Part shown: piece by piece, positions 55,902-64,000 of the stretch
How positions within the stretch are numbered: position 1 is the first letter of the stretch
Layout of the letters: every line of letters begins with the position of its first letter
From: Corynebacterium ulceribovis DSM 45146
Lineage (GTDB): Bacteria > Actinomycetota > Actinomycetes > Mycobacteriales > Mycobacteriaceae
DNA: 64,000 bases
NCBI RefSeq assembly: GCF_000372445.1
Contig: NZ_AQUY01000001.1
Location: 810,823-874,822, forward strand
Direction: 5' to 3'
Notes under the pieces: model-generated
What the model saw: the letters and a program-made list of their open reading frames with translations, nothing else
The model's database searches: none
Told to the model about the DNA's origin: nothing
Program-made: the position numbers and the translations under genes

Positions 55902-56660
55902 CTATGGAAGCAATCCTTGTTCTGCTGCGAAAGCGGCCCCAACGATGCCCGCAGTGTTGCGCAGCTGCGCTGGAACCACCGGAGTCTTATTAGTTAGCAG
56001 CGGGATCCATTGCTCGTGTTCACGGGAAATTCCGCCGCCAACAATAATGACGCGCGGCCACAGCAACTTTTCCAGCACTGTCAGCACATGGGAAACTCGC
56101 GCGGCCCACTCTGGGAAGTCGAGGTTTTCCACGGTACGAATGCGCGAGGATGCAAAATGCTCAGCCTCCGTGCCATCAATAACTAGGTGCCCGAGCTCGG
56201 AGTTGGGGTAGAGCACACCGTCGGAAAGCAAAGCGGAACCAATTCCGGTACCGAAGGTCAGCATCAGTACGGAGCCGTCGCGTGCAGCTGGGTTGCCAAA
56301 CTTCACTTCCGCAAGTCCCGCAGCGTCCGCGTCATTGAGAACGTGGACGGTACGGCCGGGCAGGTGCCGTTCAAACAGTGCGGCGCAGTCCGTCTCCACC
56401 CACGTCGGATCAATATTCGCCGCGGTGTGCGCCACTTGGTTCTGAATCACCGAAGGTAGCGTCACACCGATGTCTTTACCGGTCCAGCCGCATTCGGCTA
56501 CCAGTTGCGCAATAGTCGCTGCGACTGCATCAGGAGTTGCAGGTTTCGGGGTCGCTAGCTTTTTGCGTTCGTACACCAGCTCCCCAGTACTGAGATCTAC
56601 CGCGGCGGCTTTAATGCCGGACCCGCCTACGTCGACACCGAATCCGATTTTTGGCTCCAT
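55902..56660 (-). CDS. ppgK: Polyphosphate glucokinase
   Basis: A 252-residue ROK-like kinase that phosphorylates glucose using polyphosphate or ATP. It has the phosphate motif [12 protein letters not shown] (about residues 8-19), DADAAGLAE (catalytic Asp region, about 120) and [11 protein letters not shown] (about 145). The ATG at 56660 faces the divergent suhB start with about 36 bases between. In a cell whose nearby sugR lacks PTS neighbours, a soluble glucokinase would be useful, but that is inference. Confidence 0.93.
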   Translation of the reverse strand: MEPKIGFGVDVGGSGIKAAAVDLSTGELVYERKKLATPKPATPDAVAATIAQLVAECGWTGKDIGVTLPSVIQNQVAHTAANIDPTWVETDCAALFERHLPGRTVHVLNDADAAGLAEVKFGNPAARDGSVLMLTFGTGIGSALLSDGVLYPNSELGHLVIDGTEAEHFASSRIRTVENLDFPEWAARVSHVLTVLEKLLWPRVIIVGGGISREHEQWIPLLTNKTPVVPAQLRNTAGIVGAAFAAEQGLLP

Positions 56661-56696
56661 ATGGCTGATTGTACGGAAAGGGGCACAATGGTGGGC

Positions 56697-57539
56697 ATGA
56701 CTGAATTGGACCGTGAACTTTCCGATCTGCGCGACATCGCCTGTTTTGTCGCTGAATCCGCCAGCTCGTTGGTGCGCCAACGCCGCCGCATGATTAAGGA
56801 CTGGTCTGCAGTGACAGACACTAAGTCCTCGGGCGTGGATCCAGTCACTGCAGTGGACCGGGAATCGGAGCTGCACATTCGCCGTTTGCTGCGCGCGCTA
56901 CGCCCGAATGATGTTGTGTTGGGCGAGGAGGAAGGCGGTACCACCGCAGCGGCTGATCAAGTCCAGTGGGTTGTCGACCCGATCGATGGCACCGTCAACT
57001 TCATGTACGACTTCCCGTCCTATGCGGTGTCCATCGCCGCGGTTCGCGATGGCGAGATGCTGGTCGGGGCGGTAGCGGATGTGCCACACCGCAAACTGTA
57101 TTCGGCTGCCCGAGGTGCCGGTGCCACAGTGCTTCACGCCGATGGAACCAGCGTCCCCCTATCCGTCAATAAGCCCGAGAATTTGGGGAAATCACTGCTA
57201 GCGACTGGGTTCGGCTACTCAGCAGTACGGCGCGCGGCGCAGGGACAATTCATTGCTGCGATGCTGCCACAGGTCCGCGATATTCGCCGTGCGGGGTCCG
57301 CGGCGTTGGACTTGTGCATGCTGGCAGCTGGGAACATCGACGCATACGTGGAACACGGGCTGCAACCATGGGATTGGGCGGCAGGCCTCTTGATTGCGCA
57401 GGAAGCAGGCGCACGCACCACCACGCCAAGCATCAGTGAGGCGCTACCGGGGCCAATTATTGCGGCACCATCGACGCTTTTTGACGAATTGGTCGGCGCT
57501 GTGACGGCAGCAGGCGGGCAAGGCCAACTGCCTGAATAA
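56697..57539 (+). CDS. suhB: Inositol-1-monophosphatase family protein (SuhB/ImpA)
   Basis: A 280-residue Mg2+-dependent phosphatase. It shows [12 protein letters not shown] (residues 43-54 area), LGEEEGG, the [15 protein letters not shown] active-site motif (about 92-106) and the C-terminal [19 protein letters not shown] (about 220-238). It probably supplies free inositol for mycothiol and phosphatidylinositol lipids. ATG 56697 has a CACAAT hexamer 7 bases upstream, so it may be leaderless; ATG 56688 with AAAGGGG 4 bases ahead is an alternative. It is divergent from ppgK. Confidence 0.92.
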   Translation: MTELDRELSDLRDIACFVAESASSLVRQRRRMIKDWSAVTDTKSSGVDPVTAVDRESELHIRRLLRALRPNDVVLGEEEGGTTAAADQVQWVVDPIDGTVNFMYDFPSYAVSIAAVRDGEMLVGAVADVPHRKLYSAARGAGATVLHADGTSVPLSVNKPENLGKSLLATGFGYSAVRRAAQGQFIAAMLPQVRDIRRAGSAALDLCMLAAGNIDAYVEHGLQPWDWAAGLLIAQEAGARTTTPSISEALPGPIIAAPSTLFDELVGAVTAAGGQGQLPE

Positions 57540-57545
57540 CGGGAA

Positions 57546-58193
57546 TCAGCAGGGCTGATTGCGGACAGTATCAAGCGCGACTTGGTCAACTTCCGCGCCG
57601 CGGCTGAGCTGCCGCAAAATATCGCGCGCAGCCTTCGACGGCGGGGTGTTGTCAAACTGCGAACCCAACGCCAAATCAACAGTGGCATCGTCGCGGTCGT
57701 CCTGGCGGAACTCGACACAAGCAGTAGTTAATGCCAACGTCGCGGCAGCAGCGCGACCCTCAGAGCCAAAACGAATTTGGCCACGGCAGTCCAAGTCCTG
57801 CTCAGTGAAAATCGGGTCATTTCCGATAGAGTCGCCGGGTGCGGGCTGGAAACCCAATTCGGTCAAAGTAGCAGCGGCTTCACCAGCCTGGCCAGCTTGA
57901 CCGTTCGCGTTGAAAACTCGGACCTCAATGTCCTTTGGACTTATCGGTTCAACTTTGGCTAGCTCATCGTGGGAAATGACTTCACCGAGGCCATCAGGTT
58001 TCGGCGTTGACGCGGAAGTACATGCCAACACTTCGGTCTCTGCCGAGTCGGTGGTGAACACGACGGCCCACGCAACAACGCCCACGACTAAAAGGGCAAT
58101 CGTCGACACCAAATACGGCGTGCTTGCCCGGACCGCGGGACCGGAATTGCTCGCCTCATCCAAAAATGTGTACGACAAGGTGGCCCTTTCCAT
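57546..58193 (-). CDS. cei: Cei-like envelope protein with LytR C-terminal domain
   Basis: A 215-residue protein with one N-terminal membrane span (LVSTIALLVVGVVAWAVVF, about residues 28-46) and an exported LytR C-terminal domain (IEVRVFNANGQAG, about 90-102), plus three cysteines outside. In mycobacteria the gene between suhB and the DUF4193 gene (Rv2700, cei) is needed for envelope integrity. The ATG at 58193 lacks a binding site; a TTG at 58178 has GAAAGGG 5 bases ahead and could be the true start. It converges on suhB with 6 bases between. Confidence 0.72.
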   Translation of the reverse strand: MERATLSYTFLDEASNSGPAVRASTPYLVSTIALLVVGVVAWAVVFTTDSAETEVLACTSASTPKPDGLGEVISHDELAKVEPISPKDIEVRVFNANGQAGQAGEAAATLTELGFQPAPGDSIGNDPIFTEQDLDCRGQIRFGSEGRAAAATLALTTACVEFRQDDRDDATVDLALGSQFDNTPPSKAARDILRQLSRGAEVDQVALDTVRNQPC

Positions 58194-58292
58194 TAACTGG
58201 TTCGCTAGCAGGTTAATCTGCAGCTGGATTAGCAGTTAAGTGCCAATGGTAAGCCACGGGGATAAAGCGATAGAAACACAGGTCAAAAACCG

Positions 58293-58316
58293 CGTGTGAC
58301 ATGCAGATATGACACG
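58293..58316. repeat. Imperfect inverted repeat over the DUF4193 gene -35 region
   Basis: CGTGTGACAT (58293-58302) and ATATGACACG (58307-58316) pair at 8 of 10 positions around GCAG. It overlaps the proposed -35 hexamer at 58309-58314 and may be an operator. Confidence 0.4.
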
Positions 58317-58337
58317 GCAGCAAAACTGACTTAATAT
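58309..58337 (+). promoter_or_regulatory. Promoter of the DUF4193 gene
   Basis: ATGACA (58309-58314) and TAATAT (58332-58337) are 17 bases apart; RNA would start near 58344, about 60 bases ahead of the ATG. Confidence 0.45.
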
Positions 58338-58403
58338 ACCGCCCAAACAGAGAGTTAGCGGCATGAGACTTGTCGCAGCTCGGACGCTATAAAAGGAGCA
58401 CTC

Positions 58404-58706
58404 ATGGCTGTTGACTACGACGCGCCCCGCGCCACTACAGTCGAAGAGGAATTGGAAACCGATTCCCTCGAAGGCTTGCAGGCAGCACAGGCCGATAAGA
58501 TGTCCGAATCCGATGACGACGACAGCGAAATCATCGAATCTTACGACCTGCCGGACTTGGACATTTCCGGTGAAGACCTGAATGTGGACGTTGTGCCAAA
58601 GCAGGCAAACGAATTTACGTGTGCCAGCTGCTTCTTGGTGCTGCACCGTTCCCGTCTGGCAGAAACCCTGCCAAACGGCGACAAAATCTGTCTGGACTGC
58701 GCCTAG
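58404..58706 (+). CDS. DUF4193 acidic zinc-ribbon-like protein
   Basis: A 100-residue very acidic protein (DDDDSEIIE, residues 37-45 area) with two Cys pairs, FTCASC (about residues 71-76) and ICLDC at the end, likely a zinc ribbon. This matches DUF4193, an actinobacterial family found by dut, cei and sigA. Function is unknown; small acidic zinc-ribbon proteins often contact RNA polymerase, which is only a guess. AAAGGAG is 6 bases before the ATG, a strong site consistent with high expression. Confidence 0.82.
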   Translation: MAVDYDAPRATTVEEELETDSLEGLQAAQADKMSESDDDDSEIIESYDLPDLDISGEDLNVDVVPKQANEFTCASCFLVLHRSRLAETLPNGDKICLDCA

Positions 58707-58722
58707 TAGTCCCAGTCGCTGT

Positions 58723-58740
58723 GCCTAGCTAGCGCTAGGC
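58723..58740. terminator. Hairpin between convergent DUF4193 and DUF3093 genes
   Basis: GCCTAGC (58723-58729), loop TAGC and GCTAGGC (58734-58740) form a perfect 7-bp stem. No T run follows on either strand, so terminator use is uncertain. Confidence 0.4.
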
Positions 58741-58746
58741 CCAGCG

Positions 58747-59220
58747 CTAACCGATCAGTGCGTTGAGCAGTTCCTGCGGGTTGCGCGAGGACACAAGCCA
58801 ATACGGGGTGCGGTCGGCTGGGTCATCGATGACCAGCATGGCCATTTCTGGAATCCACGAAGCGACAACCAAATGCGCCAGCGGATCGAGCTGACGTCCC
58901 ATCGCGGCCTGCTTGGCGGTGGGCGGAATCACCATCGAGCGGCTAACGACACTGGCGGGCAACGTAGCGGTGGGGGCTATTAAGTAGCGCTGTCCGCCAC
59001 GCTCAACGACCTGAATCTTTGCTCGGCCCAGCCACAGCACAAACCAGGCAGCAAGAGCGAACACCACCACGAAAGTGATGACGGGGTAGATCGGATCCCG
59101 GTTAAAACTCATGGTCCCGGCAATCAGACCGGCCAATAACACCACACCGAGCCACCAATACCATGGAGTACGAAGCTGCTCCGAATATAGCACGGCGCCT
59201 GAACTGCTGTTTTCCTTCAC
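58747..59220 (-). CDS. DUF3093 membrane protein
   Basis: A 157-residue protein with two membrane spans ([18 protein letters not shown] and [18 protein letters not shown]) preceded by [12 protein letters not shown], the family's typical opening, and a soluble C-terminal domain ([15 protein letters not shown]). This matches actinobacterial DUF3093, conserved beside dut. I chose GTG 59220; an ATG at 59256 adds 12 residues but has no binding site. Function is unknown. It diverges from dut. Confidence 0.78.
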   Translation of the reverse strand: MKENSSSGAVLYSEQLRTPWYWWLGVVLLAGLIAGTMSFNRDPIYPVITFVVVFALAAWFVLWLGRAKIQVVERGGQRYLIAPTATLPASVVSRSMVIPPTAKQAAMGRQLDPLAHLVVASWIPEMAMLVIDDPADRTPYWLVSSRNPQELLNALIG

Positions 59221-59272
59221 GACCTTTAACCCTACCGTAGGAATAGATGGCAACATCGGTAAGGTTGAGCCC

Positions 59273-59758
59273 GTGACTGACTCAAAAAACCCAGCCGCTA
59301 ATCCAGCCGCCTATGAGCCACTAACCACGCTGAAAGTGCGCCGCCTGGACCCAGAACTGCCATTGCCGCGCCGTGCCCACGCAGGCGACGCAGGCGTCGA
59401 CTTGTGCGCTACCGACAATGTCACCCTGCAGCCAGGGCAACGACAACTAGTAGGGACCGGCATTGCGGTTGCTTTGCCCTATGGCACGGTTGGCCTGATT
59501 CATCCACGTTCTGGCTTGGCTGCTCGGCAAGGACTGAGCATCGTCAACACTCCAGGCACCATTGACGCTGAATACCGCGGTGAGCTGAAAGTCTGCCTTA
59601 TCAACTTGGACCCTGCGGAACCGATTGAGATTCAGCGGGGCGATCGCATTGCTCAATTGGTGGTGCAACGTGTCGAGCTCCCCGAAATCATCGAAGTTGA
59701 TGAACTTGATGAGACCGTCCGCGGGGAAGGCGGGTACGGCTCAACCGGAGTTCGCTAA
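59273..59758 (+). CDS. dut: Deoxyuridine 5'-triphosphate nucleotidohydrolase
   Basis: A 161-residue trimeric dUTPase that hydrolyses dUTP to dUMP, the ThyX substrate, and keeps uracil out of DNA. All five motifs are present: [10 protein letters not shown] (1), HPRSGLA (2), [14 protein letters not shown] (3), RGDRIAQLV (4) and the C-terminal [10 protein letters not shown] (5). The GTG start has AAGG 8 bases upstream. It diverges from DUF3093; DUF3710 follows after 58 bases. Confidence 0.95.
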   Translation: MTDSKNPAANPAAYEPLTTLKVRRLDPELPLPRRAHAGDAGVDLCATDNVTLQPGQRQLVGTGIAVALPYGTVGLIHPRSGLAARQGLSIVNTPGTIDAEYRGELKVCLINLDPAEPIEIQRGDRIAQLVVQRVELPEIIEVDELDETVRGEGGYGSTGVR

Positions 59759-59816
59759 GCAACTATTGCCGTATCGTGGCGCTTAGAACAGATAAACAAC
59801 TGAGGAGAAATGCATC

Positions 59817-60551
59817 ATGTGGCCATTTGGCAAGAAGTCGGATGAAGATAAGCAGGACATTCAGCCGGAAGACACCACCGCCGCTGAAGTGACAACTGAA
59901 GCCGATGCGGAAGAGGACGCAGTGCCCGCCGATGCCCGCGAAGCAATGATGGGCCCATTCGACTCCCACGACGTGGACGTGGACGAGCTGAACTTTAGCG
60001 ACTTCGCGAGCGGTTTCGTTGACTTAGGCTCTATGCACATTCCGCTGCCACACGAGGCGCAGGTCCAGGTGGAGATGGGGGAGACTGGCCCAAAGCTCGT
60101 GCACTTTGTCACGGAAGCAGGGCGGATCACCCCGGTAGCCTTCGCAGCCCCAACTTCCGGTGGTCTGTGGGATGAAGTCAAAAACGAAATCATCACCGGT
60201 TTTCAGCAGGACCAGCTAGAAGTGTCCGTGGAACGGGGCCCGTGGGGCGATGAAATCGTCGGTGTGGCACCAAACGCCGTAATGCGTGTTATCGCTGCAG
60301 AAGGCCCACGCTGGATGATGCGACTTGTCGTCGCCGGCCCGGCGGAAACGGCAGCGCAGCTGCATAAAACCGCACACGGCATTTTGGCGCGCACCGTGGT
60401 CACCCGCAGCGACAGCCCAATCCCAGCTGGCCAGTCCCTGCCAGTGGTATTGCCAGCCCCAATGGTGGAATCGCTGAAGGAAGCTATTCAGGCACGGGAA
60501 GCGGAGCTTGCACAGCAGAACAATCCTGAAGCTGGGAACAGCGCGGAGTGA
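59817..60551 (+). CDS. DUF3710 domain-containing protein
   Basis: A 244-residue acidic soluble protein with MWPFGKKSDED, a charged linker, then the DUF3710 core (FVDLGSMHIPLP near residue 70 and VERGPWGDEIVGV near 138). The family lies next to dut in actinobacteria (Rv2696c position) and has no known function. GAGGAGA lies 10 bases before the ATG. Its stop overlaps the GTG of the methyltransferase (GTGA), so the two are coupled. Confidence 0.82.
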   Translation: MWPFGKKSDEDKQDIQPEDTTAAEVTTEADAEEDAVPADAREAMMGPFDSHDVDVDELNFSDFASGFVDLGSMHIPLPHEAQVQVEMGETGPKLVHFVTEAGRITPVAFAAPTSGGLWDEVKNEIITGFQQDQLEVSVERGPWGDEIVGVAPNAVMRVIAAEGPRWMMRLVVAGPAETAAQLHKTAHGILARTVVTRSDSPIPAGQSLPVVLPAPMVESLKEAIQAREAELAQQNNPEAGNSAE

Positions 60552-61774
60552 ACGACACTGGAGAACTAACGCTGACTGTGACCCGGCCAGCGCATGGCGG
60601 CGATTCCATCGCCAACCTTGAGGACGGCCGCATCGTCTTTGTCACCGGCGCACTACCGGGCGACACTGTCACGGCGAAAATCACCCAAGATTCCGGCCGC
60701 TTCCTCCGCGCTGATGTTGTGGACGTCATCAAAGCGTCCCCGTGGCGGGTGCCGCAAAGCTGCCCAGCGGCGGTAGCAGGTGCCGGCTGTTGCGACCTCG
60801 GCTTTCTGAGCGCAGAGGGCGAAAAATGGCTGAAGACTGAGGTTTTGGTTGACCAGCTGCGCCGCATTGGCAAGATCCAGGTCGCCGCGGAAGAGATTGA
60901 CTACGTTCCATTGCAGCCGCACACTGGTTGGCGCACTCGCATGCGGTTTGGTGTCGACGCCACTGGTCAGGCAGGAATCCGTAAGCGGCAGTCCCATGCC
61001 TTAGTCACTGGCATTGAATGCACGCAGGCAGTTCCTGGTTTGATGGCTGGACTAGACAAGTACCGGTTTACGCCAGGCGCGGAAGTGATCGTAGCGATGG
61101 ATACCGAGGGTGAACGCCACACCGTTGAAGAAACGGGCCGGGGCCGAAACCGTCGCCACAAGGTACACAAGGGTAGTGGCACTGCCACTCAGCAGGTAGG
61201 CAGCACCACATTCACGCTGCCAGCGACTGGGTTCTGGCAAGCACACCAAGCTGCACCGGAGGCCTACCAAGAGCAAGTCCGAGCGTGGCTATCCGGACAC
61301 GTCTCCGAGGGCATGACAGTGTGGGATTTGTATGGCGGTGTCGGGTTGCTCGCGGCGCCGCTCGCCGATTTAGTTGGCGATAGCGGCCGCGTGGAGTCGG
61401 TGGAGTTGGATTCGAAGTCCGCGAAGTACGGCGCCCAGTCGCTCAGCGGCAAACCAGTGACCTTCCGCACTGGCCGAGTGGAGAATATGTTGAATGTTCT
61501 GGCTCGGAACCCACAGGGCAGCGTCGATGCGATTGTCCTCGACCCGCCACGTAAAGGCGCGGGGGCGAAGGTCATTGCGAAGATTGCGGAAGCGAACCCT
61601 ACTCATGTGGTCCATGTCGGGTGTGACCCTGCAACCTTGGCCCGTGATCTAGCGGCGTGGACGCAGGCTGGCTACTACCCACAGCAGTGGACCTTGTTCA
61701 ATGCTTTTCCTGGGACGCACCATATGGAGACGTTTGTGTTGCTGCGCCGCCAGCGACCTATGATGGAAAGCTAA
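60548..61774 (+). CDS. TRAM-domain class I SAM-dependent RNA methyltransferase (TrmA/RlmD-like)
   Basis: A 408-residue enzyme with an N-terminal TRAM domain ([24 protein letters not shown], about residues 8-31) and a C-terminal methyltransferase domain: motif [17 protein letters not shown] (about 258-273), motif IV LDPPRKG (about 328-334) and an [13 protein letters not shown] segment with the catalytic cysteine, as in uridine-5 methyltransferases. The iron-sulfur cysteines of some RlmD proteins are partly visible ([15 protein letters not shown]). It likely makes m5U in tRNA or rRNA; which one cannot be told. It overlaps DUF3710 by 4 bases and precedes dxs. Confidence 0.88.
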   Translation: MNDTGELTLTVTRPAHGGDSIANLEDGRIVFVTGALPGDTVTAKITQDSGRFLRADVVDVIKASPWRVPQSCPAAVAGAGCCDLGFLSAEGEKWLKTEVLVDQLRRIGKIQVAAEEIDYVPLQPHTGWRTRMRFGVDATGQAGIRKRQSHALVTGIECTQAVPGLMAGLDKYRFTPGAEVIVAMDTEGERHTVEETGRGRNRRHKVHKGSGTATQQVGSTTFTLPATGFWQAHQAAPEAYQEQVRAWLSGHVSEGMTVWDLYGGVGLLAAPLADLVGDSGRVESVELDSKSAKYGAQSLSGKPVTFRTGRVENMLNVLARNPQGSVDAIVLDPPRKGAGAKVIAKIAEANPTHVVHVGCDPATLARDLAAWTQAGYYPQQWTLFNAFPGTHHMETFVLLRRQRPMMES

Positions 61775-61799
61775 CCCTGGAATTATCTCGGAGAAGGTT

Positions 61800-63746
61800 A
61801 TGCGAATTCTTGACCGCGTGTCATCCCCAGCCGACATTATGGGGCTGTCCGAAAAGCAGATGGTGCAGTTAGCTGCCGAGATCCGCAGCTTTTTGGTGGA
61901 AAAGGTTTCTGCCACGGGCGGACACCTAGGACCCAACCTGGGCGTTGTGGAATTGACGATGGCCCTTCATCGGGTCTTCGACTCCCCGAAGGACCCGATC
62001 ATTTTCGATACGGGGCACCAGGCGTATGTGCACAAAATTCTGACCGGACGCCGGAAGGATTTCGATACCCTGCGGAAAAAGGATGGCCTGTCGGGGTATC
62101 CGTGCCGGGCGGAAAGCCCACATGACTGGGTGGAATCGTCCCATGCGTCGGCTTCGTTGTCCTACGCGGATGGGTTAGCTAAGGCGTTTGAGCTGCGCGG
62201 CGAAACTCACCGCAGCGTGGTCGCCGTGGTGGGTGACGGTGCGTTAACTGGTGGCATGTGCTGGGAGGCACTGAATAATATTGCTGCTGGTAAGGACCGT
62301 TCCTTGGTGATTGTCGTCAATGACAATGGCCGCTCCTACGCGCCAACCATTGGTGGTTTCGCGGAGAACCTGTCGGCGCTGCGTCTGCAACCGGGCTACG
62401 ATAAGGTCATGGCTGAAGGGAAGTCTAAGCTGCTTAAGCTTGGTCCGTTTGGCAAGGCCATCGCCCGGGTTGCGTACCTCTTTAAAGAAGGCGTCAAGGA
62501 GGTTGTGCTGCCGTCGGAGATGTTCTCTGACCTCGGCATGAAATATATCGGCCCAGTGGACGGTCACAATATTAAGTCCCTGGAAAACGCTATGCGGCAC
62601 GCGAAGGAATATGGCGGACCGGTCATTGTGCATGCGGTGACGAAGAAGGGTCACGGCTTCGCCCCAGCAGAGTCGAATCAGGCCGACTTGATGCACTCGA
62701 CGGGGGTCATTGACCCGATCACTGGCGAATCGAAGTCAAGCAGCTCCGGTACCGCCTGGACCAGTGTGTTTGCCGATGAGCTGATTGAGATTGGTGCGGC
62801 GAACGATAGCGTCGTGGCGATTACCGCCGCTATGCCGGGCCCAACCGGGTTGGCAAAGTTCGGGGAGCGCTTCCCAGATCGCATGTTTGATGTTGGTATC
62901 GCCGAGCAGCACGCAGTCACTTCCGCCTCGGGTCTGGCAATGGGTGGCATGAAGCCGGTTGTTGCGGTGTACGCAACCTTCTTGAACCGTGCGTTTGACC
63001 AGATGCTGATGGACGTCGCGCTGCTGAAGCAGCCAGTGACTTTTGTGCTGGACCGCGCTGGTGTGACCGGTTCGGACGGTGCTTCCCACAATGGTGTCTG
63101 GGATATGTCGATTTGCGGCATTGTCCCTGGTATTCGGGTCGCGGCTCCACGTGATGGCGTCCGACTGCAGCAGCAGTTGCGGGAGGCCGTGGCGGATGAA
63201 TCCGGTCCGACGGTGGTGCGGTTCCCGAAGGGGAATGTGCCAGCACCGATTGAGGCGAAGTCGCAGTTCGGCCCGCTGGATGTGCTCACCGGTGACACTG
63301 ATTCCGGTGACGTGCTGATTGTTGCGGTGGGCCCGTTTGCCGCTTTGGCTCTCGACGCTGCGAAGGCTGTGGCGGCGCAGGGTTATGCAGTTACTGTTGT
63401 CGATCCTGGTTGGGTCGTGCCGGTCGCCCCAGAAATTGTCGAGCTTGCCGACCGGTTCTCCCTGGTCGTCACAGTGGAAGACGGTGTGATTCATGGCGGC
63501 GTCGGCTCGATGATTGGTGAGGCGCTGACCGCCGCGGAAGTGGATACTCCGCTGCGTCATGTCGCCGTTCCGGAACGATTCCTCGACCATGCTTCGCGCA
63601 GCGAGGTGTTGGAGGAGCTCGGCCTGACCGCCGCGTCCGTGGCGCGGGACATTATTGGTTGGAGCTTGGCGTTGGAGGATTCAGAGCTTGTTGACGAAAG
63701 CAAGCCGGAAATCGTGCGTCAGGATTCTGCCTCCGACGAAGGCTGA
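61800..63746 (+). CDS. dxs: 1-deoxy-D-xylulose-5-phosphate synthase
   Basis: DXS condenses pyruvate and glyceraldehyde 3-phosphate, the first step of the non-mevalonate isoprenoid pathway. The 648-residue TPP enzyme has a [13 protein letters not shown] segment (about residues 65-77), the TPP motif [10 protein letters not shown] (about 144-153), the transketolase-like [10 protein letters not shown] (about 420-429) and a C-terminal domain. GGAGAAGG lies close before the ATG. The last 28 bases overlap the convergent RNase D gene. Isoprenoids feed the decaprenyl carriers of the mycolic envelope and, through miaA, tRNA modification. Confidence 0.95.
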   Translation: MRILDRVSSPADIMGLSEKQMVQLAAEIRSFLVEKVSATGGHLGPNLGVVELTMALHRVFDSPKDPIIFDTGHQAYVHKILTGRRKDFDTLRKKDGLSGYPCRAESPHDWVESSHASASLSYADGLAKAFELRGETHRSVVAVVGDGALTGGMCWEALNNIAAGKDRSLVIVVNDNGRSYAPTIGGFAENLSALRLQPGYDKVMAEGKSKLLKLGPFGKAIARVAYLFKEGVKEVVLPSEMFSDLGMKYIGPVDGHNIKSLENAMRHAKEYGGPVIVHAVTKKGHGFAPAESNQADLMHSTGVIDPITGESKSSSSGTAWTSVFADELIEIGAANDSVVAITAAMPGPTGLAKFGERFPDRMFDVGIAEQHAVTSASGLAMGGMKPVVAVYATFLNRAFDQMLMDVALLKQPVTFVLDRAGVTGSDGASHNGVWDMSICGIVPGIRVAAPRDGVRLQQQLREAVADESGPTVVRFPKGNVPAPIEAKSQFGPLDVLTGDTDSGDVLIVAVGPFAALALDAAKAVAAQGYAVTVVDPGWVVPVAPEIVELADRFSLVVTVEDGVIHGGVGSMIGEALTAAEVDTPLRHVAVPERFLDHASRSEVLEELGLTAASVARDIIGWSLALEDSELVDESKPEIVRQDSASDEG

Positions 63747-64000
63747 TTGTCGTCATCCTTTTCAAGGTTGGCGGCGGTGATGTCGCCGGCTGCGCCGAAA
63801 AATAGCAACGGCGCAGCGATATCAGCCTGCCAGTCGCGAGCACCCTCGCGGAGAAGTAATTGCCGCATCTTCGGCAGGCTGTCGGGGATGAAGCCAGTTT
63901 CGGCGTGCCCGTAGGCACTTGCCCATGCGGCAACTCGCACAATCTTGGGCTTCAACAGGTTCTCTGTCGGGATGCCGATAGCGTCCGCTTGTGCTCGGAG
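63719..64000 (-). CDS. rnd: Ribonuclease D, C-terminal end (partial)
   Basis: The 3' end of a minus-strand gene that runs past the window. The 93 visible residues include the end of an HRDC-like second domain ([31 protein letters not shown] pattern: [14 protein letters not shown], then VRVAAWA), then a region ending in an acidic Asp/Glu-rich tail. An RNase D/HRDC protein behind dxs is usual in corynebacteria and mycobacteria. Its final 28 bases overlap the end of dxs. The catalytic exonuclease domain lies outside the window, so the name rests on the HRDC part and position. Confidence 0.72.
   Translation of the reverse strand, partial: LRAQADAIGIPTENLLKPKIVRVAAWASAYGHAETGFIPDSLPKMRQLLLREGARDWQADIAAPLLFFGAAGDITAANLEKDDDNQPSSEAES

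Overview
The window is chromosomal backbone from a Corynebacterium-type actinobacterium. The evidence is a full-length DtxR, SugR and DivS-type SOS gene, a biotin ECF transporter (BioYMN) behind a BioQ-like operator, lexA/divS/nrdR and sigA/ppgK/suhB synteny, many actinobacterial DUF families (DUF3046, 3039, 3093, 3099, 3516, 3710, 4192, 4193), GTG/TTG starts and many apparently leaderless genes. No rRNA, tRNA, CRISPR array, prophage or insertion sequence was seen. No gap longer than 300 bases lacks a gene. The gene order is close to that of C. glutamicum as I remember it, but several blocks expected there are missing (dapF next to miaA, the PTS/fructose block next to sugR, gluABCD between recX and miaB).

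Layout. 1-7.4 kb: end of pnp, a peptide-type ABC lipoprotein, dapB-thyX-dapA-rnj and a DinB/TIGR03085 protein, covering RNA decay, lysine/diaminopimelate synthesis and thymidylate supply. 7.5-14.2 kb: ftsK; a manganese-type (yybP-ykoY) riboswitch controlling a TerC-family membrane protein; pgsA-cinA-clgR, with a stress-sigma promoter inside the end of cinA driving clgR; and pspA. 14.2-16.1 kb: bioYMN, transcribed leftward. 16.2-20.5 kb: DUF3046, recA behind a LexA-controlled promoter, recX, miaB and a membrane protein. 20.6-30.2 kb: brnQ, a DUF349 protein, a LigB-like protein with miaA, two unknown genes, hflX, a uracil permease and an unknown gene.

30.2-37.3 kb: sugR, lexA, the SOS divergon with divS, nrdR and a giant HrpA helicase. 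37.4-39.3 kb: a Tat-secreted neutral ceramidase interrupted by two in-frame stop codons, the clearest accessory and decaying gene. 39.3-45.9 kb: a DUF3516 helicase, a PAC2 protein, DUF4192, galE and dtxR. 46.1-52.3 kb: sigB with an ECF-type promoter, dtd, a large methyltransferase, DUF3099, a DUF3039-SF2 helicase pair and a small membrane protein. 52.5-58.7 kb: a dicarboxylate-type DASS carrier, sigA with a histone-like tail, divergent ppgK/suhB, a Cei-like envelope protein and DUF4193. 58.7-64 kb: DUF3093, dut, DUF3710, a TRAM RNA methyltransferase, dxs and the end of an RNase D gene.

The genes link stress control (LexA, SigB, ClgR, PspA), metal control (DtxR, manganese riboswitch), tRNA/RNA handling (miaA, miaB, rnj, pnp, hrpA, dtd, rnd) and nucleotide/DNA upkeep (thyX, dut, nrdR, recA, recX). 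I did not find a wholly new multi-gene system. The best items for a second look are the riboswitch whose switching hairpin also carries the terC ribosome binding site, the twice-interrupted ceramidase, the two matching stress promoters, the dense LexA half-site cluster reaching into divS, and the missing dapF and PTS genes. Family and synteny statements come from memory, not database searches.
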